Of a stretch of DNA of 64,000 nucleotides, positions 54,939 to 63,089 are shown piece after piece. Every line of letters begins with the position of its first letter. Position 1 is the first letter of the stretch. The stretch is taken from the NCBI GenBank assembly GCA_002428965.1, contig DIYI01000011.1, positions 1-64,000 of the forward strand. Reading direction: 5' to 3'. The stretch comes from Jejuia sp. UBA6058. Lineage in GTDB: Bacteria > Bacteroidota > Bacteroidia > Flavobacteriales > Flavobacteriaceae. The notes under the pieces were generated by a model that saw only the letters and a list, made by a program, of their open reading frames with translations, had not been told where the DNA came from and did no database searches. The translations under genes were made by a program, and so were the position numbers.

Positions 54939-55829
54939 TTACGTTACTGCGAATTTTTTCGATAAAAATACGGAAATAGGCAGAAGTAATAGTGTTGCCA
55001 CTGCTAAAATTACTGAGTTAAAGCCAGCTACATACGTCGCATTTAAAGGAATTAATGAGAGTATTCCAATTTTTACAGCTTTCATAATAGTCTTAGGGTT
55101 ATTATTTATTATGGCATTAAGTTTCGCATAGCTATTTACAGTATACCAAATAATTAAGAAGACTATAGCTCTTTTAATCGAAAAATAAAAATGCTGCGAA
55201 ATAAGATAGAAACCCAGAATGATAGAGGCATCTAAAGTCATGGCCATTGTAATTGCTAACTTGTTGTTTCCTTTTGTTTCCTTTTGAGCTGTTAGTGTAA
55301 TTGCCGAAATAAATAGAATCGGCAATATACCAATTAGATAATATTTCGGTTCTAGGTTTGAAATAATACTCATACCCAAAATAAGATTTAGGCCTCTGCA
55401 TAGTCCCATATTTATTGGACCTAAGAATGTATAATTTTTACTGAATTTATCATAAATCAATGCCGAAACAGCAATTGCCAAGGCAATAATTCCACTAAAG
55501 ATTGAAACATAAAATGCAGTTGCAACTCCTATAAAAAGTAAGGCAGCTCCTAATTTGATTGCCGATGTTAAAGATAGTCTTCCACTTGGGATAACACGTT
55601 CGGGTCTGTTTATCTTATCTTGTTTCAGATCAAAAATGTCATTAAAAACGATACCTCCTCCATAAAGTCCTGAAGTAGATATGCACAAAAGCGTAATATG
55701 GAAAACAGATCGTTTGGTAAACTGAAAGTCCATAAAAAAACCGCTTATAGCAATTCCAGCGATAACATCAGCAATAGCCGTTATTATATTTGCTGGACGC
55801 ATTATTTGTAAAACAGGACGTAAATTCAT
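54939..55829 (-). CDS. eboC: EboC: UbiA-like prenyltransferase
   Basis: A 296-residue integral membrane enzyme of about eight or nine helices. The aspartate-rich motif NDIFDLKQDKINRPERVIPSG (~64-84) is the UbiA first motif. The second Asp motif is less clear (YDKFSKNYTFLG). UbiA-like EboC is predicted to attach an isoprenoid to the EBO metabolite. It lies between eboB (66 bp) and eboD (1 bp). In the membrane it could provide the lipid anchor for a translocated product. Confidence 0.9.
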   Translation of the reverse strand: MNLRPVLQIMRPANIITAIADVIAGIAISGFFMDFQFTKRSVFHITLLCISTSGLYGGGIVFNDIFDLKQDKINRPERVIPSGRLSLTSAIKLGAALLFIGVATAFYVSIFSGIIALAIAVSALIYDKFSKNYTFLGPINMGLCRGLNLILGMSIISNLEPKYYLIGILPILFISAITLTAQKETKGNNKLAITMAMTLDASIILGFYLISQHFYFSIKRAIVFLIIWYTVNSYAKLNAIINNNPKTIMKAVKIGILSLIPLNATYVAGFNSVILAVATLLLLPISVFLSKKFAVT

Positions 55830-55895
55830 TTAAACCACTTATGCGAAGTTTTTTAGTTCTTTGTTGAGAAAAATATATACCATACACAAGGAATA

Positions 55896-56798
55896 TTAAT
55901 TTCTCGCAGACTTATAATTTATAATTTTAGGTTCTTGACCTCTTAATACAGAATTACCATCAAGCAAATCTGACTGATTTATAGTATTTTCACCTAACCA
56001 ATCAGATTCATTAAATTGTCCACTTTGTCCATATATGTCTAAAGCATTCTGATAGCATAATTTATGAACATCTTCTTTAGAGATGCCCTGTTCAAGCATA
56101 AGATTGCCAGTTCTTGCAACAGATAGAGGGTCGCTAACACCCCAATCTGCAGAACTGTCAACAATAATTTTTGTTGAACCGTATTTTTTGGCAACTTCAA
56201 CCATTCTTTGCTTTCCCATTTTGGTTTTTGGATAAATGGTAAAGCCAGCCCAAAAACCACGATCTAAAACCGCTTTTACAGTTTCTTCGTTATTATGATC
56301 TATCACAACAAGGTGCGGTGGTATTTCGTGTTCTTCTATAACATCCATACTCCTTAAGGTACCCTGTTTTTTATCACGATGTGGCGTATGTATCATTACG
56401 GGAAGATCAAATTCTTTTGCCATTTCTAACTGAATTCTAAAATACTTATCCTCCAAATCTGTTTGGTCGTCATATCCAATTTCACCTATGGCCACGACAC
56501 CTTCTTTTGCAATAAATTGTGGAAGTATTTCAATTACCTCTTCAGCAACAGCTTCGTTATTGGCTTCTTTAGAATTTAGGCCCATGGTGCAGTAATGTTT
56601 TATTCCGAATTGCGAAGCTCTAAAACGTTCCCAGCCTACCAATGTGCTAAAATAATCTTTAAAAGAGCCCACATTGGTTCTGGGCTGTCCTAGCCAAAAA
56701 GCAGGTTCAATAACTGCAACGATTCCTGCATCTCGCATATTTTCATAATCATCGGTGGTTCTTGAAACCATATGGATATGTGGGTCTATATACATCAT
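55896..56798 (-). CDS. eboB: EboB: TatD-family metal-dependent hydrolase
   Basis: 300 residues beginning MMYIDPHIHM, where His7 and His9 form the HxH metal motif. Further ligands lie in AIGEIGYDD (Glu, ~102), MIHTPHRD (His) and IVDSSADWGVSD (Asp). This is the amidohydrolase barrel of the TatD type. The start could be either of the first two Met codons. The gene starts 6 bp after eboA. The substrate in EBO systems is unknown. Confidence 0.9.
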   Translation of the reverse strand: MMYIDPHIHMVSRTTDDYENMRDAGIVAVIEPAFWLGQPRTNVGSFKDYFSTLVGWERFRASQFGIKHYCTMGLNSKEANNEAVAEEVIEILPQFIAKEGVVAIGEIGYDDQTDLEDKYFRIQLEMAKEFDLPVMIHTPHRDKKQGTLRSMDVIEEHEIPPHLVVIDHNNEETVKAVLDRGFWAGFTIYPKTKMGKQRMVEVAKKYGSTKIIVDSSADWGVSDPLSVARTGNLMLEQGISKEDVHKLCYQNALDIYGQSGQFNESDWLGENTINQSDLLDGNSVLRGQEPKIINYKSARN

Positions 56799-56804
56799 TA
56801 GTCT

Positions 56805-57608
56805 TTAATTTATTTTCCCAATTGCATCCCAATCTTCAGGAGAAATGGTAATGTTTTGGTCTAATAGTTTTTCAATTATCTCTTTTTCATTGCCTTCCAG
56901 TCCTCTTTTGGCAATAAGAGCTTTTATATCATCTCTTAAAAATCCATCAATCATACGCCAAATTTCTAAGGAAACTTCTCTTCCCGCTACCCAACGTTCT
57001 TTTATGTAATCTTGAAGCATGTTTGCCAAATTCTCATTTTTGCCTTTATCGATATCTTGAATTGGGTATAGCTTTCTTTCCATAAACAAAGATTTCAAGA
57101 TAAGTTGGTTCCAAGAATTTTCATTTAAATAAGCCTGCGCAAAAGGATTGCCTTGAGCCAAGGAGTCAAAAACATTAACCATATTCGTTCTTATGCCTTC
57201 TGTGAATTGATGGGAGAACTCCGAAGCATTTGAAAGTAGAAATAAGCCTTTATATAAACTAATCTGTTCTTTCATTTCTGCAATTTTAAAAAAATCTAGT
57301 AGTACTTTTTTGTTAATAGTCTTATCCAAGACAATCATTAAGCAAACTCTGGAAAGATCTAGTTTTGTCCAAGGAGACTTTTTAAAACCGGGGTAAATAT
57401 TCTTTAATTCCTCCACTTCACTAATTTTCCATTCACAAAACCCTTTACTTATAAACCTTGAAGCAAGACTGAAAAAAACACCAAATTTTTTAGCATTTTC
57501 TGTTTTGGAAACAATATTGATTTTTGAATTCAACCAATCTAACTCTTTAGGATTAAGTTTGGAAGTTGTTATTTCTATGAACTTATTTCGATCTTGTTTG
57601 GAGGTCAT
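56805..57608 (-). CDS. eboA: EboA-domain protein
   Basis: 267 residues, mainly alpha-helical, with no signal or catalytic motif I recognise. Assignment rests on its place at the head of a complete eboB-F set and on the EboA-like block TEGIRTNMVNVFDSLAQGNPFAQAYL (cited as ~139-164), where conserved NPY/NPFA-type residues are expected. The family has no biochemical function. It begins 27 bp after the TMEM220 gene and 6 bp separate it from eboB. Confidence 0.85.
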   Translation of the reverse strand: MTSKQDRNKFIEITTSKLNPKELDWLNSKINIVSKTENAKKFGVFFSLASRFISKGFCEWKISEVEELKNIYPGFKKSPWTKLDLSRVCLMIVLDKTINKKVLLDFFKIAEMKEQISLYKGLFLLSNASEFSHQFTEGIRTNMVNVFDSLAQGNPFAQAYLNENSWNQLILKSLFMERKLYPIQDIDKGKNENLANMLQDYIKERWVAGREVSLEIWRMIDGFLRDDIKALIAKRGLEGNEKEIIEKLLDQNITISPEDWDAIGKIN

Positions 57609-57634
57609 GTTAAGAAAGATGAAAAGTTTAGAAC

Positions 57635-58006
57635 TTACGCTTTTTTAGATGATTTAAGTTGAAAAAGTACACCAAAAGCAGCAATAAGCAATCCTAAGAA
57701 CTCCCTAGATCCCTCAAGGTAAGGTTTGTCGTAAACCATTTCTCCAAATATTTCCTCTTTGTGGTCTGTCTTTAAATAGTCAAGAAATAACGAAAAATGA
57801 TACAGCGCAAATGCCACGAGTAAAGCAATAATTATCAATAAGATGCTCTTTGGTATCGTTCTGTAATTTGAATATAAACATATCCCTGCGACAATAAGAT
57901 AAAGCGGGAACCAAATATATGGGTCTGGATCATTGAGCTGAACAATGCCAAATATTAAGAATAATAAGAAGAGAATTATATTTATTGCCTTTTTAGATAT
58001 TTTCAT
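57635..58006 (-). CDS. TMEM220-family membrane protein
   Basis: 123 residues with about four membrane helices. It begins MKISKKAINIILFLLFLIF and has GIVQLNDPDPYIWFPLY (~20-36), the family motif with QxNDPD-x-x-W. The family is known only by structure prediction. It sits between the DUF1080 gene (120 bp) and eboA (26 bp) in the same directon, a position that suggests a membrane partner for the EBO proteins. The function is unknown. Confidence 0.85.
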   Translation of the reverse strand: MKISKKAINIILFLLFLIFGIVQLNDPDPYIWFPLYLIVAGICLYSNYRTIPKSILLIIIALLVAFALYHFSLFLDYLKTDHKEEIFGEMVYDKPYLEGSREFLGLLIAAFGVLFQLKSSKKA

Positions 58007-58126
58007 TTCAAGACTTTATTAAGAAAGATTAAGGGCATGCCTTAATACTTAATGTAAAAATAATGAAAATTTGAGGATTATAAGCTTGGGTAAAGATATT
58101 TTGATGTCAAGAATTTAAAGACATTA

Positions 58127-58900
58127 TTAATTTAATTCCAAAAGCTCAATATTCTTAAACTCTACAGGATGACTTTCACTTTGCAATGAAATGTAACCAC
58201 TTTTAAGAGGTTTTCCTTCCATGGATTTCCAATAATCTTCGTTGTAGTCAATATTTCCGCCTCCATATTGGGGTTTGTGATAGCGCATCACCTCTACACC
58301 ATTAATAAAGTGCTTAATAATGGAATCGTTTCTCACCTCAATTTCAATATGAACCCATTCTTCGCCATGATAGGTTTCGGAGCTGGATTTTATGCAATGT
58401 TCGGTTCTAAGTGAATCTATAACAACATTGGTTCCTGGAGTACATAAATTAGCAGTTTCTCGTTCGTCAATACCATTACCTCCTAATAATTGCACTTCAA
58501 TGGAAACAGGAAAGTTTTGATCTAAACCAATTTTCATTGGATCTTCACAATGAATCATGATCCCACTGTTTCTATTAGCCCAATTTGCGCCATCGGAAAG
58601 TTGCTCTCCCGTAAACCTGTAATCCATTCTAAATTTATAGTTTGAGAAAGGGTTTTTGTAATAGATGTGACCAAATGTGTTATGAAATGAATCTTGGTAC
58701 TTTTCGTAATTCACTTTCAAAACCCCATCTTCTGCAATAAAAGTATTATTATAATTTTCTCCCGCAGGATAACCTTTAATTTTTACAATCCAGTCATCAA
58801 GATCCTTTCCGTTGAATAACTTTATCCATTTTTCTTTTTTGTCAGAACAACCGGAACAAGTAATGATTAACAAGAGAACTACTAATAATTTTTGTTTCAT
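58127..58900 (-). CDS. DUF1080 (3-keto-disaccharide hydrolase-like) lipoprotein
   Basis: 257 residues with a lipobox (CSGC, Cys18). The single DUF1080 domain runs from FNGKDLDDWIVKIKGYP to SLQSESHPVEFKNIELLEL. The central segment NWANRNSGIMIHCEDP and VQLLGGNG are typical of the family. Family members are linked with hydrolysis of 3-keto-glycosides made by GMC-type oxidoreductases. Here the GMC enzyme and its subunit 3 are immediately upstream, 11 bp away, which supports that chemistry. A longer paralogue is at 49027-50970. Confidence 0.87.
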   Translation of the reverse strand: MKQKLLVVLLLIITCSGCSDKKEKWIKLFNGKDLDDWIVKIKGYPAGENYNNTFIAEDGVLKVNYEKYQDSFHNTFGHIYYKNPFSNYKFRMDYRFTGEQLSDGANWANRNSGIMIHCEDPMKIGLDQNFPVSIEVQLLGGNGIDERETANLCTPGTNVVIDSLRTEHCIKSSSETYHGEEWVHIEIEVRNDSIIKHFINGVEVMRYHKPQYGGGNIDYNEDYWKSMEGKPLKSGYISLQSESHPVEFKNIELLELN

Positions 58901-58911
58901 TTCTTATATTT

Positions 58912-59508
58912 TTAAAGAGACCAAGCTTTTCCTTTTGTGGTTTCATCAACATCCACACAGCCTTTATGGTAGCCAGGTACGGGAACATATGGTAATATAT
59001 CCTCACCAATTATTTTACTGTTTTTATATGCCCAAACGCTCATGCCTCTTAAGCCAGTTAGGGCGCTAAATACTAATTCCTGAGCTTCATTATAGTTTTT
59101 ACGATCTTCTGGCTTTGATTTAAGATATGTGCTTAATAGTGCATCGTAGTTTTCTTTATTCAAATCTGATATTTGAAATTCTTTAGGTTTATCTACCCTT
59201 AATTCTTTGATGGTGGCTTCTAGTTCGGTTTTATAAGTTTCTTGTGCCTCCACATCAAACGTCTTGAATGCAAAAAGATCAATAAATTGAGGAACATTAA
59301 CTTCAAGGGCACCGGGAGAAGTTTTAGTTTTTGGAAGTATTAAGTCTACTAGATTTTTAATTACAATACCTTCATCCATGGATAAAAATTGTGGCACCCA
59401 TTTTTCAGCTTCTGTAGTGCATCCTTGTAAAATACTTAACGCGCTTGGAGCTATGGCTGCATACCCAATAGATATTCCAATTTGTTTTAGTGCATCTCTT
59501 CTTTTCAT
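58912..59508 (-). CDS. gluconate 2-dehydrogenase subunit 3 family protein
   Basis: 198 residues with a twin-arginine-like signal (MKRRDALKQIGISIGYAA) and a lipoprotein-like Cys (LQGC). The mature chain has LVDLILPKTKTSPGALEVNVPQFID and ends with PGYHKGCVDVDETTKGKAWSL, a typical ending. In known enzymes this subunit partners a GMC flavoprotein and helps export it through Tat. Its start overlaps the GMC stop by 4 bp. The complex probably oxidises sugars in the periplasm. Confidence 0.92.
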   Translation of the reverse strand: MKRRDALKQIGISIGYAAIAPSALSILQGCTTEAEKWVPQFLSMDEGIVIKNLVDLILPKTKTSPGALEVNVPQFIDLFAFKTFDVEAQETYKTELEATIKELRVDKPKEFQISDLNKENYDALLSTYLKSKPEDRKNYNEAQELVFSALTGLRGMSVWAYKNSKIIGEDILPYVPVPGYHKGCVDVDETTKGKAWSL

Positions 59509-61199
59509 GGATGTTCTGCTTTAAATTTTTTAACAGCATGATTCGCAGCTCTTGCAGTAAGCGCCATATAAGTAAGTGATGGGTTTTGGCAAGCTGAAGA
59601 TGTCATACAAGCCCCATCGGTAACATACACATTAGGTACAGCATGAATTTGATTGTATTTATTAAGTACTGATGTTTTTGGGTCTCTACCCATACGGGCA
59701 GTACCCATTTCATGAATACCAATTCCAGGGGCACGTACTTGATTTCTAGTTTGGATATCCTTAAAACCAGCTTTTTCTAACATGGCGACCGCCTGAGCAA
59801 CCATGTCATCTCTCATTGCATATTCATTGGCTTTCCATTCTGCATCAAAGGTAATAGTTGGTAAACCCCATTGGTCTAATTTATCATAATCTAGAGTCAT
59901 TTTGTTATCATGATATGGTAAACACTCACCAAATCCACCAATGCCAAAACGCCAATCGCCCGGTTCCAACATTTTTTCTTTGAATTCTGCACCATAAGCT
60001 AGTTCTTCAGTGGATGTTACATAATCACTTCTACTTGCACGTCCTTGGTAGCCATATCCTCTTAAGAAGTTTTTGTTTTCACTGGCTTTATCGCCTAAAT
60101 TTACAAATCTTGGAATGTAGACCCCATTTGGTCGTCTGCCGTAATAATATTTGTCTTTAAAACCATCATATCTGCCAGAGGCTCCAGCACCTAAGTGATG
60201 GTCCATAATATTATGTCCTAGTTCACCAGAATCATTACCTAACCCGTTAGGAAATCTATCAGATTTTGATTGCATTAATATAGATGCAGAAGCAATTGCA
60301 GAAGCACAACAGAAAATGATATTCGCTTTAAATTCAAGCTTTTCCCTGGTTTCGGCATCAATTATTTTTACACCTGTTGCTCGTTTTTTATCAGCGTCAT
60401 AAACAATTTCATAAGCAATAGAATTGGGACGTAACGTCATATTTCCTGTGCGTTCTGCAGCCGGAAGTGTAGAGGCGTTACTGCTAAAATAACCACCATA
60501 GGGGCAACCTCTAATACATCTATTCCTAAATTGGCATTTACTTCTGCCTTCCCTAGGTTCTGCTTTGGTAGAGTGTGCAACACGCCCAATAGTCAATACA
60601 CGTCCAAAGTCTTTCTGCATACTTTCTTGCATGTGTTGTTCAACACAATTAAGTTCCATAGGTGGATCAAATTCGCCATCGGGTAGTTGAGGTAAACCAA
60701 GAGCTTTACCACTTACACCTATGTACTTTTCTACGTGACTGTACCAAGGGGCAATATCTTTATATCTAATAGGCCAATCAACACCATGTCCATCCCGTTT
60801 ATTTGCCGTAAAATCCAAATCACTCAACCTGTAGGATTGTCTGCCCCATGTAATAGAACGCCCGCCTACATGATACCCACGCATCCAGTCAAAACGCTTT
60901 TTTTCATTGTACGGGTGTTCTAAATCGTTTACAAACCAATGTTTACTCTCGTTTTTTACAGTATACTTTGTTCTGCTTTGTTTTGGGTATTTTTTTTTCT
61001 CTTCTGCGGAAATATTACCTTTTAGGTCCTGATCCCAGGGGTTTAAGTTTGCAGTATGGTAGTCCTCTATGTGCCTTACCATGCGTCCACGTTCCAATAC
61101 TAGAGTTTTAAGGCCGCCTTTGCATAGTTCTTTTGCCGCCCATCCTCCCGTAATTCCTGTACCAATAACAATTGCGTCATACATGTTTTTCATATTCAT
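59505..61199 (-). CDS. GMC family oxidoreductase (sugar dehydrogenase)
   Basis: 564 residues. The FAD motif is DAIVIGTGITGGWAAKELC (~7-25), followed by GGRSITWGRQSYR (~112-124). The C-terminal part has HEMGTARMGRDPKTSVLNK and PNVYVTDGACMTSSACQNPSLTYMAL, both typical of the gluconate/glucoside-oxidising GMC group. No own signal is visible, so export would depend on the subunit 3 partner. It is co-transcribed with a subunit 3-like gene on each side (61203-61757 and 58912-59508). C3 oxidation of glycosides is inferred from the DUF1080 neighbours. Confidence 0.93.
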   Translation of the reverse strand: MNMKNMYDAIVIGTGITGGWAAKELCKGGLKTLVLERGRMVRHIEDYHTANLNPWDQDLKGNISAEEKKKYPKQSRTKYTVKNESKHWFVNDLEHPYNEKKRFDWMRGYHVGGRSITWGRQSYRLSDLDFTANKRDGHGVDWPIRYKDIAPWYSHVEKYIGVSGKALGLPQLPDGEFDPPMELNCVEQHMQESMQKDFGRVLTIGRVAHSTKAEPREGRSKCQFRNRCIRGCPYGGYFSSNASTLPAAERTGNMTLRPNSIAYEIVYDADKKRATGVKIIDAETREKLEFKANIIFCCASAIASASILMQSKSDRFPNGLGNDSGELGHNIMDHHLGAGASGRYDGFKDKYYYGRRPNGVYIPRFVNLGDKASENKNFLRGYGYQGRASRSDYVTSTEELAYGAEFKEKMLEPGDWRFGIGGFGECLPYHDNKMTLDYDKLDQWGLPTITFDAEWKANEYAMRDDMVAQAVAMLEKAGFKDIQTRNQVRAPGIGIHEMGTARMGRDPKTSVLNKYNQIHAVPNVYVTDGACMTSSACQNPSLTYMALTARAANHAVKKFKAEHP

Positions 61200-61202
61200 T
61201 TT

Positions 61203-61757
61203 TTAATTTATAAAGGCAAAGCTTTTCCTTTTGTGGTTTCTTTCAAAGATACAGCCATTATAATCTCTTTGGACAGGATCATAGGCTAAAACCTCTTCTC
61301 CTGTTTTTTTAAGATGTGTAAATCCCAATATAGTATAATAAAGGACTGCCGGAAGAAATTTATATATATGGTAAATATCAGTTTCTTTTTCTGAAACGCT
61401 TTTAATGTTTAGTTTTTGTTGATTTATTACTTTTTTATGCTTTTTCGAAAGATCGAAATCAAAACTGAAAATTAAGTAAAAGTTTTCTTTGTTAATATTA
61501 GAAATGGGTTTGTCTTTGCTTTGTATGGTCTTTTTTATGAATGGCTTAGGGCCTTTTTTAAAAATAGTTTTGTTTAATTCTGTTTCTATATCATTATGCA
61601 CCATATCAATAAATTGTGAAATGTTTACATTTAGAACTTTATATAAGTCATACTTAGGTAAAATGATACTCGCTATGGGGATCACAATGTACCTTTCTTC
61701 TTTTGAAAGAAATAAAAAAGTACAAGTTTCTATATTATTTGAACAAGACGATAACAT
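61203..61757 (-). CDS. divergent gluconate 2-dehydrogenase subunit 3-like protein, N-terminally reduced
   Basis: 184 residues. The last part (GEEVLAYDPVQRDYNGCIFERNHKRKSFAF) and LPKYDLYKVLNVNISQFIDM align with the subunit 3 protein at 58912-59508, so it is a distant paralogue. It lacks the Tat signal: the frame begins at MLSSCSNN and closes upstream at a TGA, while another frame just upstream encodes only a short open stretch. It may be decaying after a frameshift or may be a shortened partner. It is 3 bp upstream of the GMC gene and is first in the long minus-strand unit. Confidence 0.6.
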   Translation of the reverse strand: MLSSCSNNIETCTFLFLSKEERYIVIPIASIILPKYDLYKVLNVNISQFIDMVHNDIETELNKTIFKKGPKPFIKKTIQSKDKPISNINKENFYLIFSFDFDLSKKHKKVINQQKLNIKSVSEKETDIYHIYKFLPAVLYYTILGFTHLKKTGEEVLAYDPVQRDYNGCIFERNHKRKSFAFIN

Positions 61758-61945
61758 ACTTAAGTATTGTTTGAGTAGTCACCGTAGAGCCAATGCTCAT
61801 AGTTAGATTTATTGGCTTGGAATTAAAGTAAGAATTTGACAAAGATTTGTATGAATTTTTCTTAAAAGGGTAGAAATTACTAAATATTTTTATAATAAAT
61901 GGGAAATTAACTATTTTGCATAGGTAACTTGTTTAAATTTTTTCA

Positions 61946-62989
61946 GTGAAAGTAAGCATACAACAAATTGAACCATATGAAGCTGACGGAGTGACGTATC
62001 ACGCAGATACATGTTTGCCTTTAATTGATGCATTTCAACGTAAGAAATTAAAATTTAAAGCTTTAGCGAGACATACATATCCTGGGGATAGGTTGGATGA
62101 AAATACGCTTGGTTTAAATAGTATTGGGTATTGGGATGCTAATGAACCTCAAGATTGGGGTTTGGATTGGCATAGAAATGAAGGTATAGAGTTTCATTTT
62201 TTGGAGTCTGGTATCATGCCCTATTCACAGGAAAATAAGGAGGTGATTTTAACTCCGAATCACTTAACAATAACAAGACCATGGGAAGCACATAAAGTGG
62301 GTAATCCTCATATTGGTATGGGTAAGTTTTATTGGGTGATTATTGATTTGGGAGTGCGTAGACCCCATCAAGATTGGGTTTGGCCTGATTGGATTACACT
62401 TACCAAGGACGATCTCGCCCAATTAACCACGATGCTTAGGCATAATGAAAAGTCTATATTAAAGACAGATCAACGTGTTAGAGATTGTTTTAAGCGTATT
62501 AATATGGCAGTGAACACTGATAAAAATGGCAGCAATGCGTCGCGAATTCGATTGCTTATAAATTACCTTTTGATACTAATTTTAGATTTGTTAAAGACTG
62601 AAAATATCGTTTTAAATGAGGCGCTAACAGATAGCTCTAGAAGTGTGCAATACTTTTTAAAAGAGTTGGAAAAAAAGTTACCCGAAAACTGGACTATTGA
62701 AGATATGGCGCAATCTGCAGGTGTTGGTTTAACGCGTTTTACGCACCATTGTAAACAATTGACTAATCTGACACCCATGCGCTATCTTAATATTAGGCGC
62801 TTAGAAATGGCTAAAAATATCCTTAAAGATCGACCTGAATTAACAGTGAGCGAGGTGGCTTACACCTGTGGATTCACTACGAGTCAATATTTTTCTACAG
62901 TGTTTAAAAAGCATGAAAAGTGTTCTCCGAATGAATATAGAGCTAGATTCCAAATTAAAGAGAATATTAGCGCATATCCTGAAGTATAG
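61946..62989 (+). CDS. AraC-family transcriptional regulator with cupin-like sensing domain
   Basis: 347 residues from a GTG start at 61946. The N-terminal half is a cupin-like effector domain (EFHFLESG, LTPNHLTITRPWEAHKVG). The C-terminal AraC domain (~245-340) has IEDMAQSAGVGLTRFTHHCKQLTNLTPMRYL and a second helix-turn-helix ending SVFKKHEKCSPNEYR. It is divergent from the GMC/EBO directon, 188 bp apart, and its reading direction continues into the isomerase-like gene. Control of either by a sugar-like effector is a reasonable inference. Confidence 0.9.
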   Translation: MKVSIQQIEPYEADGVTYHADTCLPLIDAFQRKKLKFKALARHTYPGDRLDENTLGLNSIGYWDANEPQDWGLDWHRNEGIEFHFLESGIMPYSQENKEVILTPNHLTITRPWEAHKVGNPHIGMGKFYWVIIDLGVRRPHQDWVWPDWITLTKDDLAQLTTMLRHNEKSILKTDQRVRDCFKRINMAVNTDKNGSNASRIRLLINYLLILILDLLKTENIVLNEALTDSSRSVQYFLKELEKKLPENWTIEDMAQSAGVGLTRFTHHCKQLTNLTPMRYLNIRRLEMAKNILKDRPELTVSEVAYTCGFTTSQYFSTVFKKHEKCSPNEYRARFQIKENISAYPEV

Positions 62990-63089
62990 GTGTTTAAAAT
63001 TTTTCACTGAATAAAAACAAACAGGTGTTGTGCTTTAATTGTATAATTTCACCTTTACTACATATAAAACAAACTAACTAATACAAAAC

